A stretch of 64,000 nt of DNA, from contig NZ_RFFH01000011.1 in NCBI RefSeq assembly GCF_003696265.1, positions 62,001-126,000 of the forward strand, in the 5' to 3' direction. Position 1 is the first letter of the stretch. Every line of letters starts with the position of its first letter. This document shows positions 27,431 to 36,803 of this stretch, in pieces. Below the pieces are notes generated by a model. That model had not been told where the DNA came from, searched no databases, and worked only from the letters and a program-made list of their open reading frames with translations. Position numbers and translations under genes: made by a program. The DNA is from Nocardia stercoris. Lineage in GTDB: Bacteria; Actinomycetota; Actinomycetes; Mycobacteriales; Mycobacteriaceae.

Positions 27431-28929
27431 CCCTTTCTCGCGTCGACTGCGAACCATCCAGTGCCACAGCGCCTTTGGCGGCCTGGGCGGCGTTCGCGGC
27501 GTGCCTGATCGCGGTGTTCATGCAGATGCTGGACGTGACCGTGGTGAACACCGCCCTGCCCGCGATCACCCGCGACCTGAAGGCTCCGGACACGGCGCAG
27601 CTGCTGGTGGTCACCGCCTACAGTGCGGCCTTCGCCTGCGCGCTGATCGTCTCGGCCCGCATCGGTGGCAGGTTCGGCCGGGCACCGGTGTTCCGCGCCG
27701 CCATGACGGGATTCGTGCTGCTGTCCGCCGGTTGTGGAATCGCCGCCACCCCGGTCGAATTGGTCGCCTCCCGGATCGGGCAGGGTGTGGCCGCGGCCGC
27801 CGTGTCGGCGCAGACGATCGCGATCGTGACCGCGGTCTTTCCCCGGCACCAGCGGGCGCGGGCGTTCGGGATCTACGCTGCGGTCGCCGGCCTGGCCGGG
27901 CTGCTCGGCCCGCTGCTGGGTGGGGCGATCGTAGCCGTGGACGCCTTCGGGCTGGGCTGGCGCGCGATCTTTCTCATGAACGTGCCGCTGGGTGCCGCGG
28001 CGATCGCGGTGGCGGCCCGGCATCTGCGGGCCGGCGGTTCCGGGGACGGCGAGCCGCTCGACCTGCCGGGCGCCGCGCTGTCGGTCGCCGGGACGGCGCT
28101 GCTGGTCGGCGCCGTGACTTTCGGCGGCGCCCACGGCTGGTCACGCGGATCGCTGACCGTGGCCCTCGCCGGTGTGCTCACCCTGGTCGCGTTCGCCGCC
28201 TACGAGCGCAAGGTCGAATCGCGCGGCGGGGTGCCGCTGCTGCGCCGGGCGCTGTTCGCCGATCGCGGCTTCGCGGTCGGATCCGTTCTGCTGCTGGGCT
28301 TCTCGGCGCTGTTCGCGGCGTTCCTGTTCACGGTGTCGGTGGTGGCGCAGACCGGTCTGGGCTTCTCGGCGCTGCGGACCGGCACGCTGATGATGCCGTT
28401 CGCGGCGGGCGCGGCGATGGCGGCACTGACCTCGTCCGCCCTGGTGGCGCGGGCCGGGGCCCGCGTGCTGACGCTCGGACTCACCCTGTTCGCCCTGTCC
28501 GTCGCCGATCTAGCGGCCTCGCTCGACCCCGCATCGGGCGAGATCGACCTGCACCGCCTCGGCGGGCCGATCCTGCTGGCCGGCGCCGGCATGGGCTGGT
28601 TCGTGGCCCCGCTGCCGGCGGTGATGCTCGCCGGCGTGGGCGATCTCGCGACCGGCTCGGCGTCGGGCACGGTCCCGACCGTCCAGCAGATCGGGACCGC
28701 CGCGGGTCCGGCGATCCTCGGAACTCTGTTGTTGCGCAAGGTCTCCGGGACCGCGACGCCGGCAGCCTATCTGTCGAGCATGGTGGACGTGCTGTGGCTG
28801 ACCGCCGGTGCGGCGGGTCTGTTGGCGGCACTGACCCTGGCCGTGCCCAACCCGGCCGCGCCGACCGGCACCGCGGAGACGGCGGGGTCGGCATCAGCAC
28901 GCCCCCGCGAGACTCGGCGGCACGGGTGA
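27427..28929 (+). CDS. MFS transporter, DHA2 (14-TMS) family
   Basis: 500 residues with about 14 hydrophobic segments. The DHA2 marker MLDVTVVNTALPAI is in the first helix and the loop ARIGGRFGRAPVFRA follows. Typical roles are drug or lipid export driven by protons. GTG 27427 overlaps the stop of the PapA-like gene (GTGA), so the two form an operon. Residues near the C-terminus are polar and Ala/Thr-rich. Confidence 0.9.
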   Translation: MTLSRVDCEPSSATAPLAAWAAFAACLIAVFMQMLDVTVVNTALPAITRDLKAPDTAQLLVVTAYSAAFACALIVSARIGGRFGRAPVFRAAMTGFVLLSAGCGIAATPVELVASRIGQGVAAAAVSAQTIAIVTAVFPRHQRARAFGIYAAVAGLAGLLGPLLGGAIVAVDAFGLGWRAIFLMNVPLGAAAIAVAARHLRAGGSGDGEPLDLPGAALSVAGTALLVGAVTFGGAHGWSRGSLTVALAGVLTLVAFAAYERKVESRGGVPLLRRALFADRGFAVGSVLLLGFSALFAAFLFTVSVVAQTGLGFSALRTGTLMMPFAAGAAMAALTSSALVARAGARVLTLGLTLFALSVADLAASLDPASGEIDLHRLGGPILLAGAGMGWFVAPLPAVMLAGVGDLATGSASGTVPTVQQIGTAAGPAILGTLLLRKVSGTATPAAYLSSMVDVLWLTAGAAGLLAALTLAVPNPAAPTGTAETAGSASARPRETRRHG

Positions 28930-29261
28930 ACACCACCGCGACAGGCGATCTCGGACCTACCGCACAGTTCAGCACCGAACAGCTCACTCCCGCGACGGAA
29001 TCCGAGCCCGCCGCAGCCGACCGGGCCCGATCGCCACTGCCGGGTGCGGATCAGCCACGGCGCGATCGGATCGGACCGGTGTACACCGAGCACTCGGACT
29101 GCGGCGAGCTCGCCGATCGGCGCCTGGCAGATCGCGAATCCCACTGCGATGTGACCGAATCCGCATCCGAGATGCATCCGTACCCGGATCCGCGCGGGTA
29201 CGCGGTCCGAGCCACCGATCAGGGCGGTGCCGGACACGGACAACGAGGTGTCCGATCGGCG
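28930..29261. other. Spacer upstream of the GT39-type gene
   Basis: 332 bases. The frame of the following gene stays open here back to a GTG at 28926 overlapping the MFS stop. However, the codons have noticeably lower GC at third positions and the translation is low-complexity and hydrophilic, so I treat it as noncoding, probably promoter-bearing. If coding, it would add 112 residues to the glycosyltransferase. Confidence 0.5.
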
Positions 29262-30758
29262 ATGACGGATCGAATCGCGTTGCCACCGTTCGCCGCTCGC
29301 TCGATCGCGGCGGTCGCGGCGGTGACCGCGGCCGTCCTGGTCGGCCGCGCCGGGCGCTACGGCTGGTTCGGTGACGAGCTGTATTTCCTGGCTGCCGGGC
29401 ATCGGCCCGCCTTCGGGTACGTGGATCAGGGGCCGCTGATCCCGCTGCTGGCCCGCGCGGCGGACCTGGTCGATCCGGGATCCGCTGTGGCGCTGCGGCT
29501 CCCGTCGATCGTGGCCACCGTCGCCGCGATCCTCGTCACCGCCGCGCTGGCTCGCGAGATCGGCGGGGGGCCACGTGCCCAGCTCGCCGCGGCAGTGTCC
29601 TACGCGACCTGCCCGTTCGCCGTCACCCAGGCCGCGACCCTGTCGACGTTCGCGCTGGACGCCACCGCGACCGCGGCACTCGCCTGGCTGGTCGTGCGCT
29701 GGTCGCGGTCCGGGGAGTGGACACCGATCCTGTTCGCCGCGGCCGTGGCGGCGGTCGACGTGCAGGTCAAACTGCTTGTCGCGGTGCCGATCATCGGTCT
29801 CGCGGCCGGGCTGGCGGGCCGCCGGCCGACCCGGACCGCGCTGCTGCAGCTCGCCGCGGCGGGGTCGATCCTCGCGGTCGCGGCGGCGCCCGGGCTCGCC
29901 TGGCAGATCGAGCACGACTGGCCGCAACTGGCGATGGGCCCGGTGATCCGGGCCGAACAGCTGGCGGCCACCGGCGGGGTGCCCGGGTTGCCCGTCCAGT
30001 GGCTGCTGCTCGCCGGACCGGCGGGCGCGTTGTTCGGGGTGGCCGGTCTCTGGGGTCTGCTGCGCGCGGAACGGTTGCGGCCCTTCCGGTTTCTCGCGGT
30101 CACCGTGGTGCTGCAGGCCGCATTCGTGGTGGTGACCGGTACCCGGCCCTATTATCTGGCCGGGCTGTTCCCGGTGCTGTTCGCCGCGGGCGCCGTCCGG
30201 ATGTCCCACACGCGCTGGTCGCGGATATCGGTACCGGCGGTCCTGGTGTGCGCCACCGCCGTCGCGCTGGGCTTGGTGACCGCGCTCCCGCTCCCCGCGT
30301 CGTCGCTGCACCATCCCACCCGGACCCGGGCCGAACTGTCGGCGCGCCTGCGCCTGTACGGCACCGACGGCTGGGACCGGCTCGTCGACGCCACCGCCGC
30401 GGCGGCGGCCATCCACCCCGCAACCGCGGTGGTGACCAAAACCTATTGGCAGGCAGCGGCTCTCGACCAGCTCGGCCGGCACCGGCTGCCCCCGGTCTAC
30501 AGCCCGAACCGCGGCTTCGCCGCCTTCGGCCCGCCCCCGGACGCTGCGACCACGGTCCTCTACGTCGGTGACGACGCCACCGAGGTGGAACTGCGGACCC
30601 GGTTCGCCACCGTCGTCCCGGTGGGCCGGCTCGACGACCCACTCGGTTTCCCCGGCATCGACCGCACGGTCACCGTCCTGTCCTGCACCGGCCCGGTCCG
30701 CCCCTGGTCCGCACTCTGGCCGCAACTCACCACGAACGAACTCGACGACGGATTGTGA
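29262..30758 (+). CDS. GT39-type membrane glycosyltransferase
   Basis: 498-residue multi-pass protein. The first extracytoplasmic loop has GWFGDELYFLAAGHRP, with the Asp-Glu pair typical of GT39/GT83 mannosyl- and arabinosyltransferases that use polyprenyl-phosphate sugars. About ten hydrophobic segments follow, then a soluble C-terminal part. It may glycosylate a protein or lipid at the outer face of the membrane. The start at ATG 29262 is chosen because the hydrophobic N-terminus begins right after it. The next gene, gpgS, starts 43 bases downstream. Confidence 0.82.
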   Translation: MTDRIALPPFAARSIAAVAAVTAAVLVGRAGRYGWFGDELYFLAAGHRPAFGYVDQGPLIPLLARAADLVDPGSAVALRLPSIVATVAAILVTAALAREIGGGPRAQLAAAVSYATCPFAVTQAATLSTFALDATATAALAWLVVRWSRSGEWTPILFAAAVAAVDVQVKLLVAVPIIGLAAGLAGRRPTRTALLQLAAAGSILAVAAAPGLAWQIEHDWPQLAMGPVIRAEQLAATGGVPGLPVQWLLLAGPAGALFGVAGLWGLLRAERLRPFRFLAVTVVLQAAFVVVTGTRPYYLAGLFPVLFAAGAVRMSHTRWSRISVPAVLVCATAVALGLVTALPLPASSLHHPTRTRAELSARLRLYGTDGWDRLVDATAAAAAIHPATAVVTKTYWQAAALDQLGRHRLPPVYSPNRGFAAFGPPPDAATTVLYVGDDATEVELRTRFATVVPVGRLDDPLGFPGIDRTVTVLSCTGPVRPWSALWPQLTTNELDDGL

Positions 30759-30801
30759 TGCGTCACAACACGTTCCGCCGTCCTGACGAAGGGATCCCCA
30801 C

Positions 30802-31764
30802 ATGCCGTACCCGAGTAGGCGGGTCACCTGGTTCGATCGAGCCTGGACCCCGGCCGAACTGCTCGAGCACAAGGGCGAGCGCACCGTATCGGTCGTCGTT
30901 CCGGCCCTGGACGAGGAACGCACCGTCGGCGAGGTGATCGCCTCGATCCGGCCGCTGCTCGGCGGGCTCGTCGACGAACTGCTGGTGATCGATTCGGGCT
31001 CGTCCGACGACACCATCCGGGTCGCCCGCGCGGCCGGTGCCACCGTCTACACCCGCGAGCAGGCCGTGCCGACGGTAGCGACCCGCCCCGGGAAGGGCGA
31101 GGTCCTGTGGCGGTCATTGGCGGTGGCGTCCGGCGACCTCATCGTGTTCGTCGACGCGGACCTGCACGCCCCCAGCCCGAAATTCGTGCCCTCGCTGCTC
31201 GCTCCCCTGCTGTTCGATCCGCAGCTGCGGCTGGTGAAGGGCTACTACCGGCGGCCGCTGACCACGGGCGGCACCGACGAGGCCGACGGCGGCGGCCGGG
31301 TGACCCAGCTGGTGGCCCGCCCGCTGCTCACCGCGCTCGCCCCGGCGCTGGCCGACGTCCTGCAACCGCTCGGCGGCGAGTACGCGGCGACCCGGGAACT
31401 GCTCACCTCGGTGCCGTTCGCGCCCGGCTACGGCGTCGAGATCGGCATCCTGATGGACACCTGGCAGCGGTTCGGCGCGGACGCCATCGGCCAGGTCGAC
31501 CTCGGGGTCCGGATCCACCGCAACCGGACGACCCCGGAACTGGCGGTGATGAGCCGGCAGATCATCGCGACCATGCTGGACCGGCTGGGCATCCTGGACT
31601 CCGGCCGCGGGCTCATGCAGTACCTGCCGGACGGCGATACGTGGCAGCCGGTGCTCAGTCCGCTGTCGCTGCAGGACCGGCCGCCGATGGAGAACCTGCT
31701 CGGCCCGGCCGGGCCGTACGTCCTGGACCCGCACCCGCCGGTACCGATGGAACGAGCCGGGTGA
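30802..31764 (+). CDS. gpgS: Glucosyl-3-phosphoglycerate synthase
   Basis: 320-residue GT81 enzyme that joins UDP-glucose and 3-phosphoglycerate, the first step of methylglucose lipopolysaccharide synthesis in mycobacteria and nocardiae. It shows VSVVVPALDEERTVG, VIDSGSSDDTI, the metal-binding VFVDADLHAP (DxD type), and the conserved LGGEYAATRELL segment. ATG 30802 has GAAGGGA upstream. It may be co-transcribed with the GT39-type gene. Identification is firm from overall similarity to GpgS; in mycobacteria the gene has different neighbours. Confidence 0.92.
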   Translation: MPYPSRRVTWFDRAWTPAELLEHKGERTVSVVVPALDEERTVGEVIASIRPLLGGLVDELLVIDSGSSDDTIRVARAAGATVYTREQAVPTVATRPGKGEVLWRSLAVASGDLIVFVDADLHAPSPKFVPSLLAPLLFDPQLRLVKGYYRRPLTTGGTDEADGGGRVTQLVARPLLTALAPALADVLQPLGGEYAATRELLTSVPFAPGYGVEIGILMDTWQRFGADAIGQVDLGVRIHRNRTTPELAVMSRQIIATMLDRLGILDSGRGLMQYLPDGDTWQPVLSPLSLQDRPPMENLLGPAGPYVLDPHPPVPMERAG

Positions 31765-31772
31765 GCTCCGGG

Positions 31773-33038
31773 TCAGCGCGATCGGTAGGTGCGGGCGATC
31801 AGCGCCGACCGCAGGTACCACAGACCCGACGCCTGGCCCGGATCCAGGCCGGTGAGCTGGGCGACCCGCTTGAGCCGGTAGTCGACGGTGTTCATGTGCA
31901 CGTGCAGCACCCGCGCGGTGCGCTTGCGGTTGAGGTCGTTGCTGATGTGGGTTTCCAGGGTCTGCAACAGCTCGGGGTACTCGTCGAGCGGGTCCAACAC
32001 CGCCCCGAGCTGGTCGCGGCCCGGCCCGGGGCGGGTCAGCTGATATTCCAGCGCCAGATCGTCGAAGCGGAACAGCCCGTGTACCAGGCGCAGTCGCTGC
32101 AGCATGTCGAGCAGTTCGTGCGCGTGCTCGCTGGCGGCGGGGATGTTCTCCGGCGTGGCCGACACCATCGCCGCGGTGATCGGCACGCCCGCGGCCTGCG
32201 AGAGCTGTTCGGTGAGTTCCTCCAGCTCGTCGACGTCGACCGCGTCGGCCGGGACGAGGATCGTGCCGCCGTCGACGCTGAGCAGCGAGAGCACCTTCTC
32301 GGTCTGCCGGGTGGCGAGTTCGGCCTGGACGCGGCGCAGTTTGCGCCGCGCGACGACCCGGGCGTCCACCCGCGGATCGGATTCGTCCGGATGCGGTGGA
32401 AGGGCCACGGCCAGAACGTAATACGACTCCGCGATCTCGATCCCGCACTCCCGGGCCATGATCGAGGTGCTGTGTCCGCCGAGCAGGGCCGAGGTCAGGG
32501 TGTGGACCGCGGTGTGGTGTTCGCTCACCACCGCGCGCAGTTCGCGCAGGTAGGCCATCGAGACCGCGGTGGTCATGCGGTCCAGCAGTTCGATCACGAG
32601 CTTGGCCCCGTCGGCCAGGCTGGCGAAGTCGGCGACGGTGACGCCCATGGCCTCCTCGCCGCCGGGCGGTCCGGGCCGGCTCAGCGGGCCGGTGGTGACG
32701 AGATCCAGGCCGATCTTGAAGCCCTCGTGGATGGCGTGGTGGATGGTGTCGATCGGGATCCCCTCCCGCGCCCACTGCGCGGCCGCCACTTCCAGCCGCC
32801 GGGTCTGTTCCGGCACATCGCGGCCGTCGAGCAGGCTGACGGCGAGTTCGAGGCAGGTGCGGGTGATGGTGGTGACGTCACCGTGGATGGCGTCGCCGGG
32901 CAGCGTGCCGCAGGCGACCACGGTCTCCACGAAGTGCCCGACCATCTGACCGGCCAGGGTGCCGACATCCTTGAGCGGGGTGGACATCGGCGTGCCCGAG
33001 ACGCTGAGTCCGGCGCGCGGCGGGCCCTCCACAGTCAT
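31773..33038 (-). CDS. PucR-family transcriptional regulator
   Basis: 421 residues. The C-terminal PucR HTH is LHVHMNTVDYRLKRVAQLTG, preceded by the GGDEF-like middle domain common in PucR/CdaR activators. The N-terminal 150 residues resemble the RsbRD-type helical domain found in many actinobacterial PucR proteins. ATG 33038 is preceded by AAGGAG; an upstream in-frame start adds five residues. It converges with gpgS (eight-base gap). Its target and effector are unknown. Confidence 0.88.
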   Translation of the reverse strand: MTVEGPPRAGLSVSGTPMSTPLKDVGTLAGQMVGHFVETVVACGTLPGDAIHGDVTTITRTCLELAVSLLDGRDVPEQTRRLEVAAAQWAREGIPIDTIHHAIHEGFKIGLDLVTTGPLSRPGPPGGEEAMGVTVADFASLADGAKLVIELLDRMTTAVSMAYLRELRAVVSEHHTAVHTLTSALLGGHSTSIMARECGIEIAESYYVLAVALPPHPDESDPRVDARVVARRKLRRVQAELATRQTEKVLSLLSVDGGTILVPADAVDVDELEELTEQLSQAAGVPITAAMVSATPENIPAASEHAHELLDMLQRLRLVHGLFRFDDLALEYQLTRPGPGRDQLGAVLDPLDEYPELLQTLETHISNDLNRKRTARVLHVHMNTVDYRLKRVAQLTGLDPGQASGLWYLRSALIARTYRSR

Positions 33039-33178
33039 GGCGACTCCTTCCACCCAGCGACTATTCCGACAATCGACGGTAGCTCGAGGCGGGGGCCGTC
33101 AGAAGGGGGAGCAGCGAGCCTGTGTACCGCGGGAACCGGCGGCCGTCGGCTTTGTGACCGATCACAGGCTCGGGCGGG

Positions 33179-33589
33179 TCAGTCGTCGAGTAGCAGGTCC
33201 GCGAGTTCCGTCAGCAGCGCGGTGGCGCGTTCGGCGGCCGCCACGTCGCTCAGCGTGCCGATCAGTTCTTCGCGGACCGGGCGCCCGGCCCGCCGCTCGA
33301 CGTCGGCCATGGTCTCGGTGGTCGGCCACACCCCGACGCCGCCGCCCTCGACCGCCGTCATCTCCAGGATGCCGCTGGCGGTCATGCGATCGAGGAAGGC
33401 CGTGACCTCCTCGACGGTGATGCCCACGGCCTGCGCGAGGTCGGGCAGGGAGGAGCCGGGCGCGAGAACGGCCCGCTCGACGATCTGGCGCGCCACGGTG
33501 TCGGTCTCCCGGTCGTCGGACTCTTCGATGGCCTGCCAGGACAGTTCCACCAGACGGCGCCCGAGCAGCAGCATCCGCAAGACGTCCAT
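33179..33589 (-). CDS. MarR-like winged-helix protein
   Basis: 136 residues. LPDLAQAVGITVEEVTAFLDRM looks like the recognition part of a winged helix (split across about residues 47-68), and the rest is helical with an acidic C-terminus ending LLLDD. Weak similarity to MarR-type regulators; confidence in the family is moderate. The start at ATG 33589 lacks a ribosome site, so leaderless translation is possible. A TGTGA-N4-TCACA sequence lies in the gap before the PucR gene. Confidence 0.6.
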   Translation of the reverse strand: MDVLRMLLLGRRLVELSWQAIEESDDRETDTVARQIVERAVLAPGSSLPDLAQAVGITVEEVTAFLDRMTASGILEMTAVEGGGVGVWPTTETMADVERRAGRPVREELIGTLSDVAAAERATALLTELADLLLDD

Positions 33590-33732
33590 AGGGGAAGGGT
33601 ACCCACGGCCGGGTCGTTCGCCATGCGATAACGGGCCTGGGTCGCGCCGCGGGGCGCCGGTAACCATCCCGTTAGCTGTCAGATTGCCGACCGGCGCTCA
33701 CTGCCGGATGTGCGGTGGTGCCGACGCGGTAC

Positions 33733-34710
33733 CTACGTCCGGGTCAGGTGTGCGTCCAGCTCACGGAGGTGGTCGAGCAGGAACGCGTTCACCGCGTCGG
33801 TGCGTTCGAGCTGCACGAGGTGCCCGGCGCCGGGAACCATGGTCACCGCGCGCAGGTCGGGGACGTGGGCGCGCAGGGTGGCCAGCGGGTCGCGGCCGCT
33901 GAAGCCCTCCATGTCCGGGTCGTTCTCGCCGTAGAGGAAGTACGCGGGGACCTCGACGGTTGTGGGCAGGTCGGCGGTCAGCTCCCAGTTGCGGTCCAGG
34001 GCGCGATACCAGTCGAGCCCGCCGGTGAAGCCGGTGCGCTCGAATTCCGTTGCCAGCGTGTCGAATTCCTCGACGCTGAGCCACGGCCAGGGTAGTTCGG
34101 GCGCTTCGGGCAGGACGTCGAGGTAGCCGAGGCCGGGCGGGTTCTTCCAGGTGTCGAGGTAGTGGTAGTCGCCGCTGAGCGAGTAGTAGACCCGGGTCAG
34201 GAACTCGCGCGGGCGGGCCGCGAGTTCGGCGTCGGCCACGCCGGGGGTCTGGAAGTAGGCCAGGTGCAGGAAGTGCCGTTCGGCGGCCCGGGTCCAGAAT
34301 TCCGACGGCGCCTTGGGTGGCCGGGGCGCGTACGGGTTGTTCAGCACGAAGACGGCGTCGACGCGTTCGGGCGCGCGCAGGGTCAGTTCCCAGACCAGCT
34401 GCGCGCCGAAGTCGAGGCCGACGAACACCGCTTTCGGGGCGCCGATGTCGTCGAGCAGTCCGAGCAGGTCGCCGATCACCGCTTCGTTGGTGGTGTGCTC
34501 GACGCCGCCGGGCGCCTCGGTGCGGCCGTAGCCGCGCAGGTCGGGGGCGACGGCCCGGTAGCCGGCGGCCGCGACCGCCGCCAGCTGCCGATCCCAGATG
34601 TGGGAGCCGTGCGGGAACCCGTGGCAGAAGATCACCGGGTATCCCTGCCCCTGTTCGGCGACATGCAGCCGAATTCCGTTGGTCGCCACGAACCGATGGG
34701 TCGTCTCCAC
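33733..34710 (-). CDS. Alpha/beta hydrolase, epoxide-hydrolase type
   Basis: 325-residue alpha/beta hydrolase. The HGFPHGSHIW segment provides the oxyanion hole, the nucleophile elbow GLDFGAQ has Asp as in epoxide hydrolases and haloalkane dehalogenases, and the catalytic His is in GAGHLVQLE. GTG 34710 has GGGAGG four to five bases upstream, which decides the start over a longer frame beginning at 34749. It is divergent from an SDR gene with a KstR-like operator between them, suggesting steroid or lipid catabolism. Confidence 0.85.
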   Translation of the reverse strand: METTHRFVATNGIRLHVAEQGQGYPVIFCHGFPHGSHIWDRQLAAVAAAGYRAVAPDLRGYGRTEAPGGVEHTTNEAVIGDLLGLLDDIGAPKAVFVGLDFGAQLVWELTLRAPERVDAVFVLNNPYAPRPPKAPSEFWTRAAERHFLHLAYFQTPGVADAELAARPREFLTRVYYSLSGDYHYLDTWKNPPGLGYLDVLPEAPELPWPWLSVEEFDTLATEFERTGFTGGLDWYRALDRNWELTADLPTTVEVPAYFLYGENDPDMEGFSGRDPLATLRAHVPDLRAVTMVPGAGHLVQLERTDAVNAFLLDHLRELDAHLTRT

Positions 34711-34728
34711 GACACCTCCCGAAAAATC

Positions 34729-34742
34729 TAGAACACGTTCCA
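34729..34742. promoter_or_regulatory. KstR-like operator between epoxide hydrolase and SDR
   Basis: TAGAACACGTTCCA fits the TNNAACNNGTTNNA pattern I associate with KstR, the TetR-family repressor of cholesterol catabolism genes in mycobacteria and rhodococci. It lies in the 56-base divergent promoter region, suited to repress both genes. The TetR protein encoded at 35733 is another candidate to bind it. Confidence 0.55.
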
Positions 34743-34766
34743 CTTGCACGGTAGTGTCCGGAACCC

Positions 34767-35621
34767 ATGAAGGGAATACTCTCCGGCCGAGTCGCCGTCG
34801 TCACCGGCGCGAGCCGTGGCATCGGCAAAGGCATCGCGTTGGAACTCGGCGCGGCGGGCGCGAAGGTCTATGTCACCGGCCGCACCCAAGCCGCCGGGCG
34901 GCTGCCCGGCACGGTCGCCGAGACCGCCGCGCGGATCGACGAACTCGGCGGCACCGGCGTCCCGTACGTCTGTGACCACAGCGACGACGACGCCGTCGCC
35001 GCCCTGTTCGAGACCGTGCGCGACACCGACGGCCGCCTCGACATCCTGGTCAACAACGTCTACAACTCGCCCGCCTCCGCGCGCTGGCTGGGCAAGCCGT
35101 TCTGGCAGGTGCCGCCGAAAGCATGGGACGAGAGCTTCGATATCGGCGTCCGATCACACTATGTGGCAAGCCATTTCGCGGCCCCACTGCTCATCGACAG
35201 CGACGGGCTGATCGTGAACGTCTCCTCCCCCGGCGCACGGCACTACACGCACAACACCGTCTACGGGGTCGCGAAGACCGCCGTGGACCGGCTCACCGCC
35301 GACATGGCCCACGACCTGGCCGACACCGCGGTGACCGCGGTGTCGCTGTGGCCCGGCATCGTCGATACCGAACTGCTGCAGCTGATTCCGGCCGACGCCG
35401 CCGGCCGCCGCCTGGTCACCCTGCCCGGCGAGGGCACCGTCGACCTCGCCGATGCCGAGAGTCCCCGCTTCCCCGGCCGCGCCGTCGTCGCGCTGGCTGC
35501 CGACCCCGCCCGGCGCGACCGCACCGGCCGGGCCTGGCGCACCCGCGATCTCGCCCTGGAGTACGGCTTCACCGACACCGACGGCCGTATCCCGCCGCCG
35601 GACCGTCTCAGCAACCAGTGA
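34767..35621 (+). CDS. Short-chain dehydrogenase/reductase
   Basis: 284-residue SDR. TGASRGIG binds NAD(P), the NNVYN motif is conserved, and the catalytic Ser, Tyr and Lys appear in VNVSSPGAR and YGVAK. The extended substrate loop and C-terminus resemble DHRS1-like dehydrogenases, some of which act on steroids and lipids. It shares the promoter region with the epoxide hydrolase gene, and a TetR gene follows 111 bases downstream. Confidence 0.88.
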   Translation: MKGILSGRVAVVTGASRGIGKGIALELGAAGAKVYVTGRTQAAGRLPGTVAETAARIDELGGTGVPYVCDHSDDDAVAALFETVRDTDGRLDILVNNVYNSPASARWLGKPFWQVPPKAWDESFDIGVRSHYVASHFAAPLLIDSDGLIVNVSSPGARHYTHNTVYGVAKTAVDRLTADMAHDLADTAVTAVSLWPGIVDTELLQLIPADAAGRRLVTLPGEGTVDLADAESPRFPGRAVVALAADPARRDRTGRAWRTRDLALEYGFTDTDGRIPPPDRLSNQ

Positions 35622-35732
35622 CGGCCGGCTTTCCGCGTCTCCGCCGCCATGTTCCCGATTGATATCGTCGACGTTCAGGACCGGGCGCTCGACCAGCGTC
35701 CCGTCACCGAGCCCGGCACACGGAACAGGGTG

Positions 35733-36359
35733 ATGGCGAAACGATTGACTCGATCGGAGTCGCAGGCGCAGACCCGCGCGCGGCTGATCGAATCCGCGAC
35801 CGAGTTGTATCTGGCCGGCGGGTACGCGGCCACCAGCAACGACCAGGTGGCCGAGAACGCCGGGTACAGCCGCGGCGCGGTGTACTCGAACTTCGCCGGT
35901 AAGGAGCAGCTGGCGCTGGCCGTGCTGGACCGCTACCTCGACGGCGAGGTCGCCGCGGTCGAGGCGGCGCTGGGCTCCGGCTCGATCGACGACCGGCTCG
36001 ACGCGCTGGAACAGTGGATGACCGCCGCGGCCGCCGAACGTCAGTGGGGCCTGCTCAAATCCGAACTCGCGGTGGCCTCGCGCACCAGCCCGCCGCTGCG
36101 CGCCGCCCTGGCCGAACGCGACCGCACCCTGCGCACGGCCGTACACACCTTGATCGACAACATCATTCGCGACGCCGGCCTGTCCTGGCTCCCCGTGCGG
36201 CCGGAGGTCCTCACCCGCCTGGTGCTGGCCACCGCCAAGGGCGTCGCCATGGATATGACGGTCGACGAGTCGTCCGCGGAATGGCTGCGCGAACTGGTCC
36301 AGACCCTGCGCGTGGGCGCGGCGATGCTCCCGCGGTCCGCCCCGGCGCGCAACGATTGA
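35733..36359 (+). CDS. TetR-family regulator
   Basis: 208 residues. The HTH is GYAATSNDQVAENAGYSRG followed by AVYSNF at about residues 30-55, and the helical C-terminal ligand domain is unassigned. The start is ATG 35733 (an overlapping GTG at 35730 is possible). It lies downstream of the SDR in the same direction and may regulate the SDR/epoxide hydrolase pair. Confidence 0.85.
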   Translation: MAKRLTRSESQAQTRARLIESATELYLAGGYAATSNDQVAENAGYSRGAVYSNFAGKEQLALAVLDRYLDGEVAAVEAALGSGSIDDRLDALEQWMTAAAAERQWGLLKSELAVASRTSPPLRAALAERDRTLRTAVHTLIDNIIRDAGLSWLPVRPEVLTRLVLATAKGVAMDMTVDESSAEWLRELVQTLRVGAAMLPRSAPARND

Positions 36360-36399
36360 CGCCGGGGTCCGGTGGTATCCGGCTCGTGAGGTGACGAGC

Positions 36400-36756
36400 A
36401 TGGTCGACGACGTCGAGAAACGGTGGGTGAACAAGCCCGGCGGGCGGCAGGCGGTTCGCTTCGCGGTGACGGTCCTGGTGGTCGCGGGGGTGATCTTCGC
36501 GATCGGCGCGATCTGGGTGGCGAACCGGCACGTCTGCCCCGCCGGCGGCGGGACGGTGTGCGACACCCCGTCCCGGATCGCGGTGCTGTTCGCGCCGGCG
36601 ACGGTCCTGCTGCTCGGCTGGCTCGGCGCGTTCGCCGAGACGGTGCGGCAGTGGCGGCGCGGCGGCAACTGGCCGATGTGGCAGGGGGCCGGCTGGTTCC
36701 TGCTCGTCCTGCTGATCGCGTTCGTGACGATCGGCAGCGGGGCGGCGTTCGGTTGA
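36400..36756 (+). CDS. Small three-helix membrane protein
   Basis: 118 residues with hydrophobic segments near residues 20-40, 60-80 and 95-115. Two Cys in the first extracytoplasmic loop (HVCPAGG and TVCDTP) could form a disulfide. GAGGTG six bases before ATG 36400 sets the start. No family recognised. Confidence 0.65.
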   Translation: MVDDVEKRWVNKPGGRQAVRFAVTVLVVAGVIFAIGAIWVANRHVCPAGGGTVCDTPSRIAVLFAPATVLLLGWLGAFAETVRQWRRGGNWPMWQGAGWFLLVLLIAFVTIGSGAAFG

Positions 36757-36803
36757 TACCGTCACGCACGTGTAGCCCGGCCGCACTGGGGAATCCGGCA
36801 TAT

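Noticed and set aside
28926..29261. GTGA-coupled N-terminal extension of the GT39-type protein
   Set aside because: Codons have lower third-position GC and the translation is low-complexity; kept only as an alternative start.
27501..30758. Open reading frame of 1085 codons spanning the MFS and GT39-type genes
   Set aside because: Its first 475 codons are a shadow frame of the DHA2 transporter; only the part from 29262 has membrane-protein features and proper codon bias.
33153..33166. CRP/FNR-like site TGTGA-CCGA-TCACA
   Set aside because: The spacing is four bases instead of six for CRP, and it lies at an awkward place between two co-oriented genes; too weak to call.
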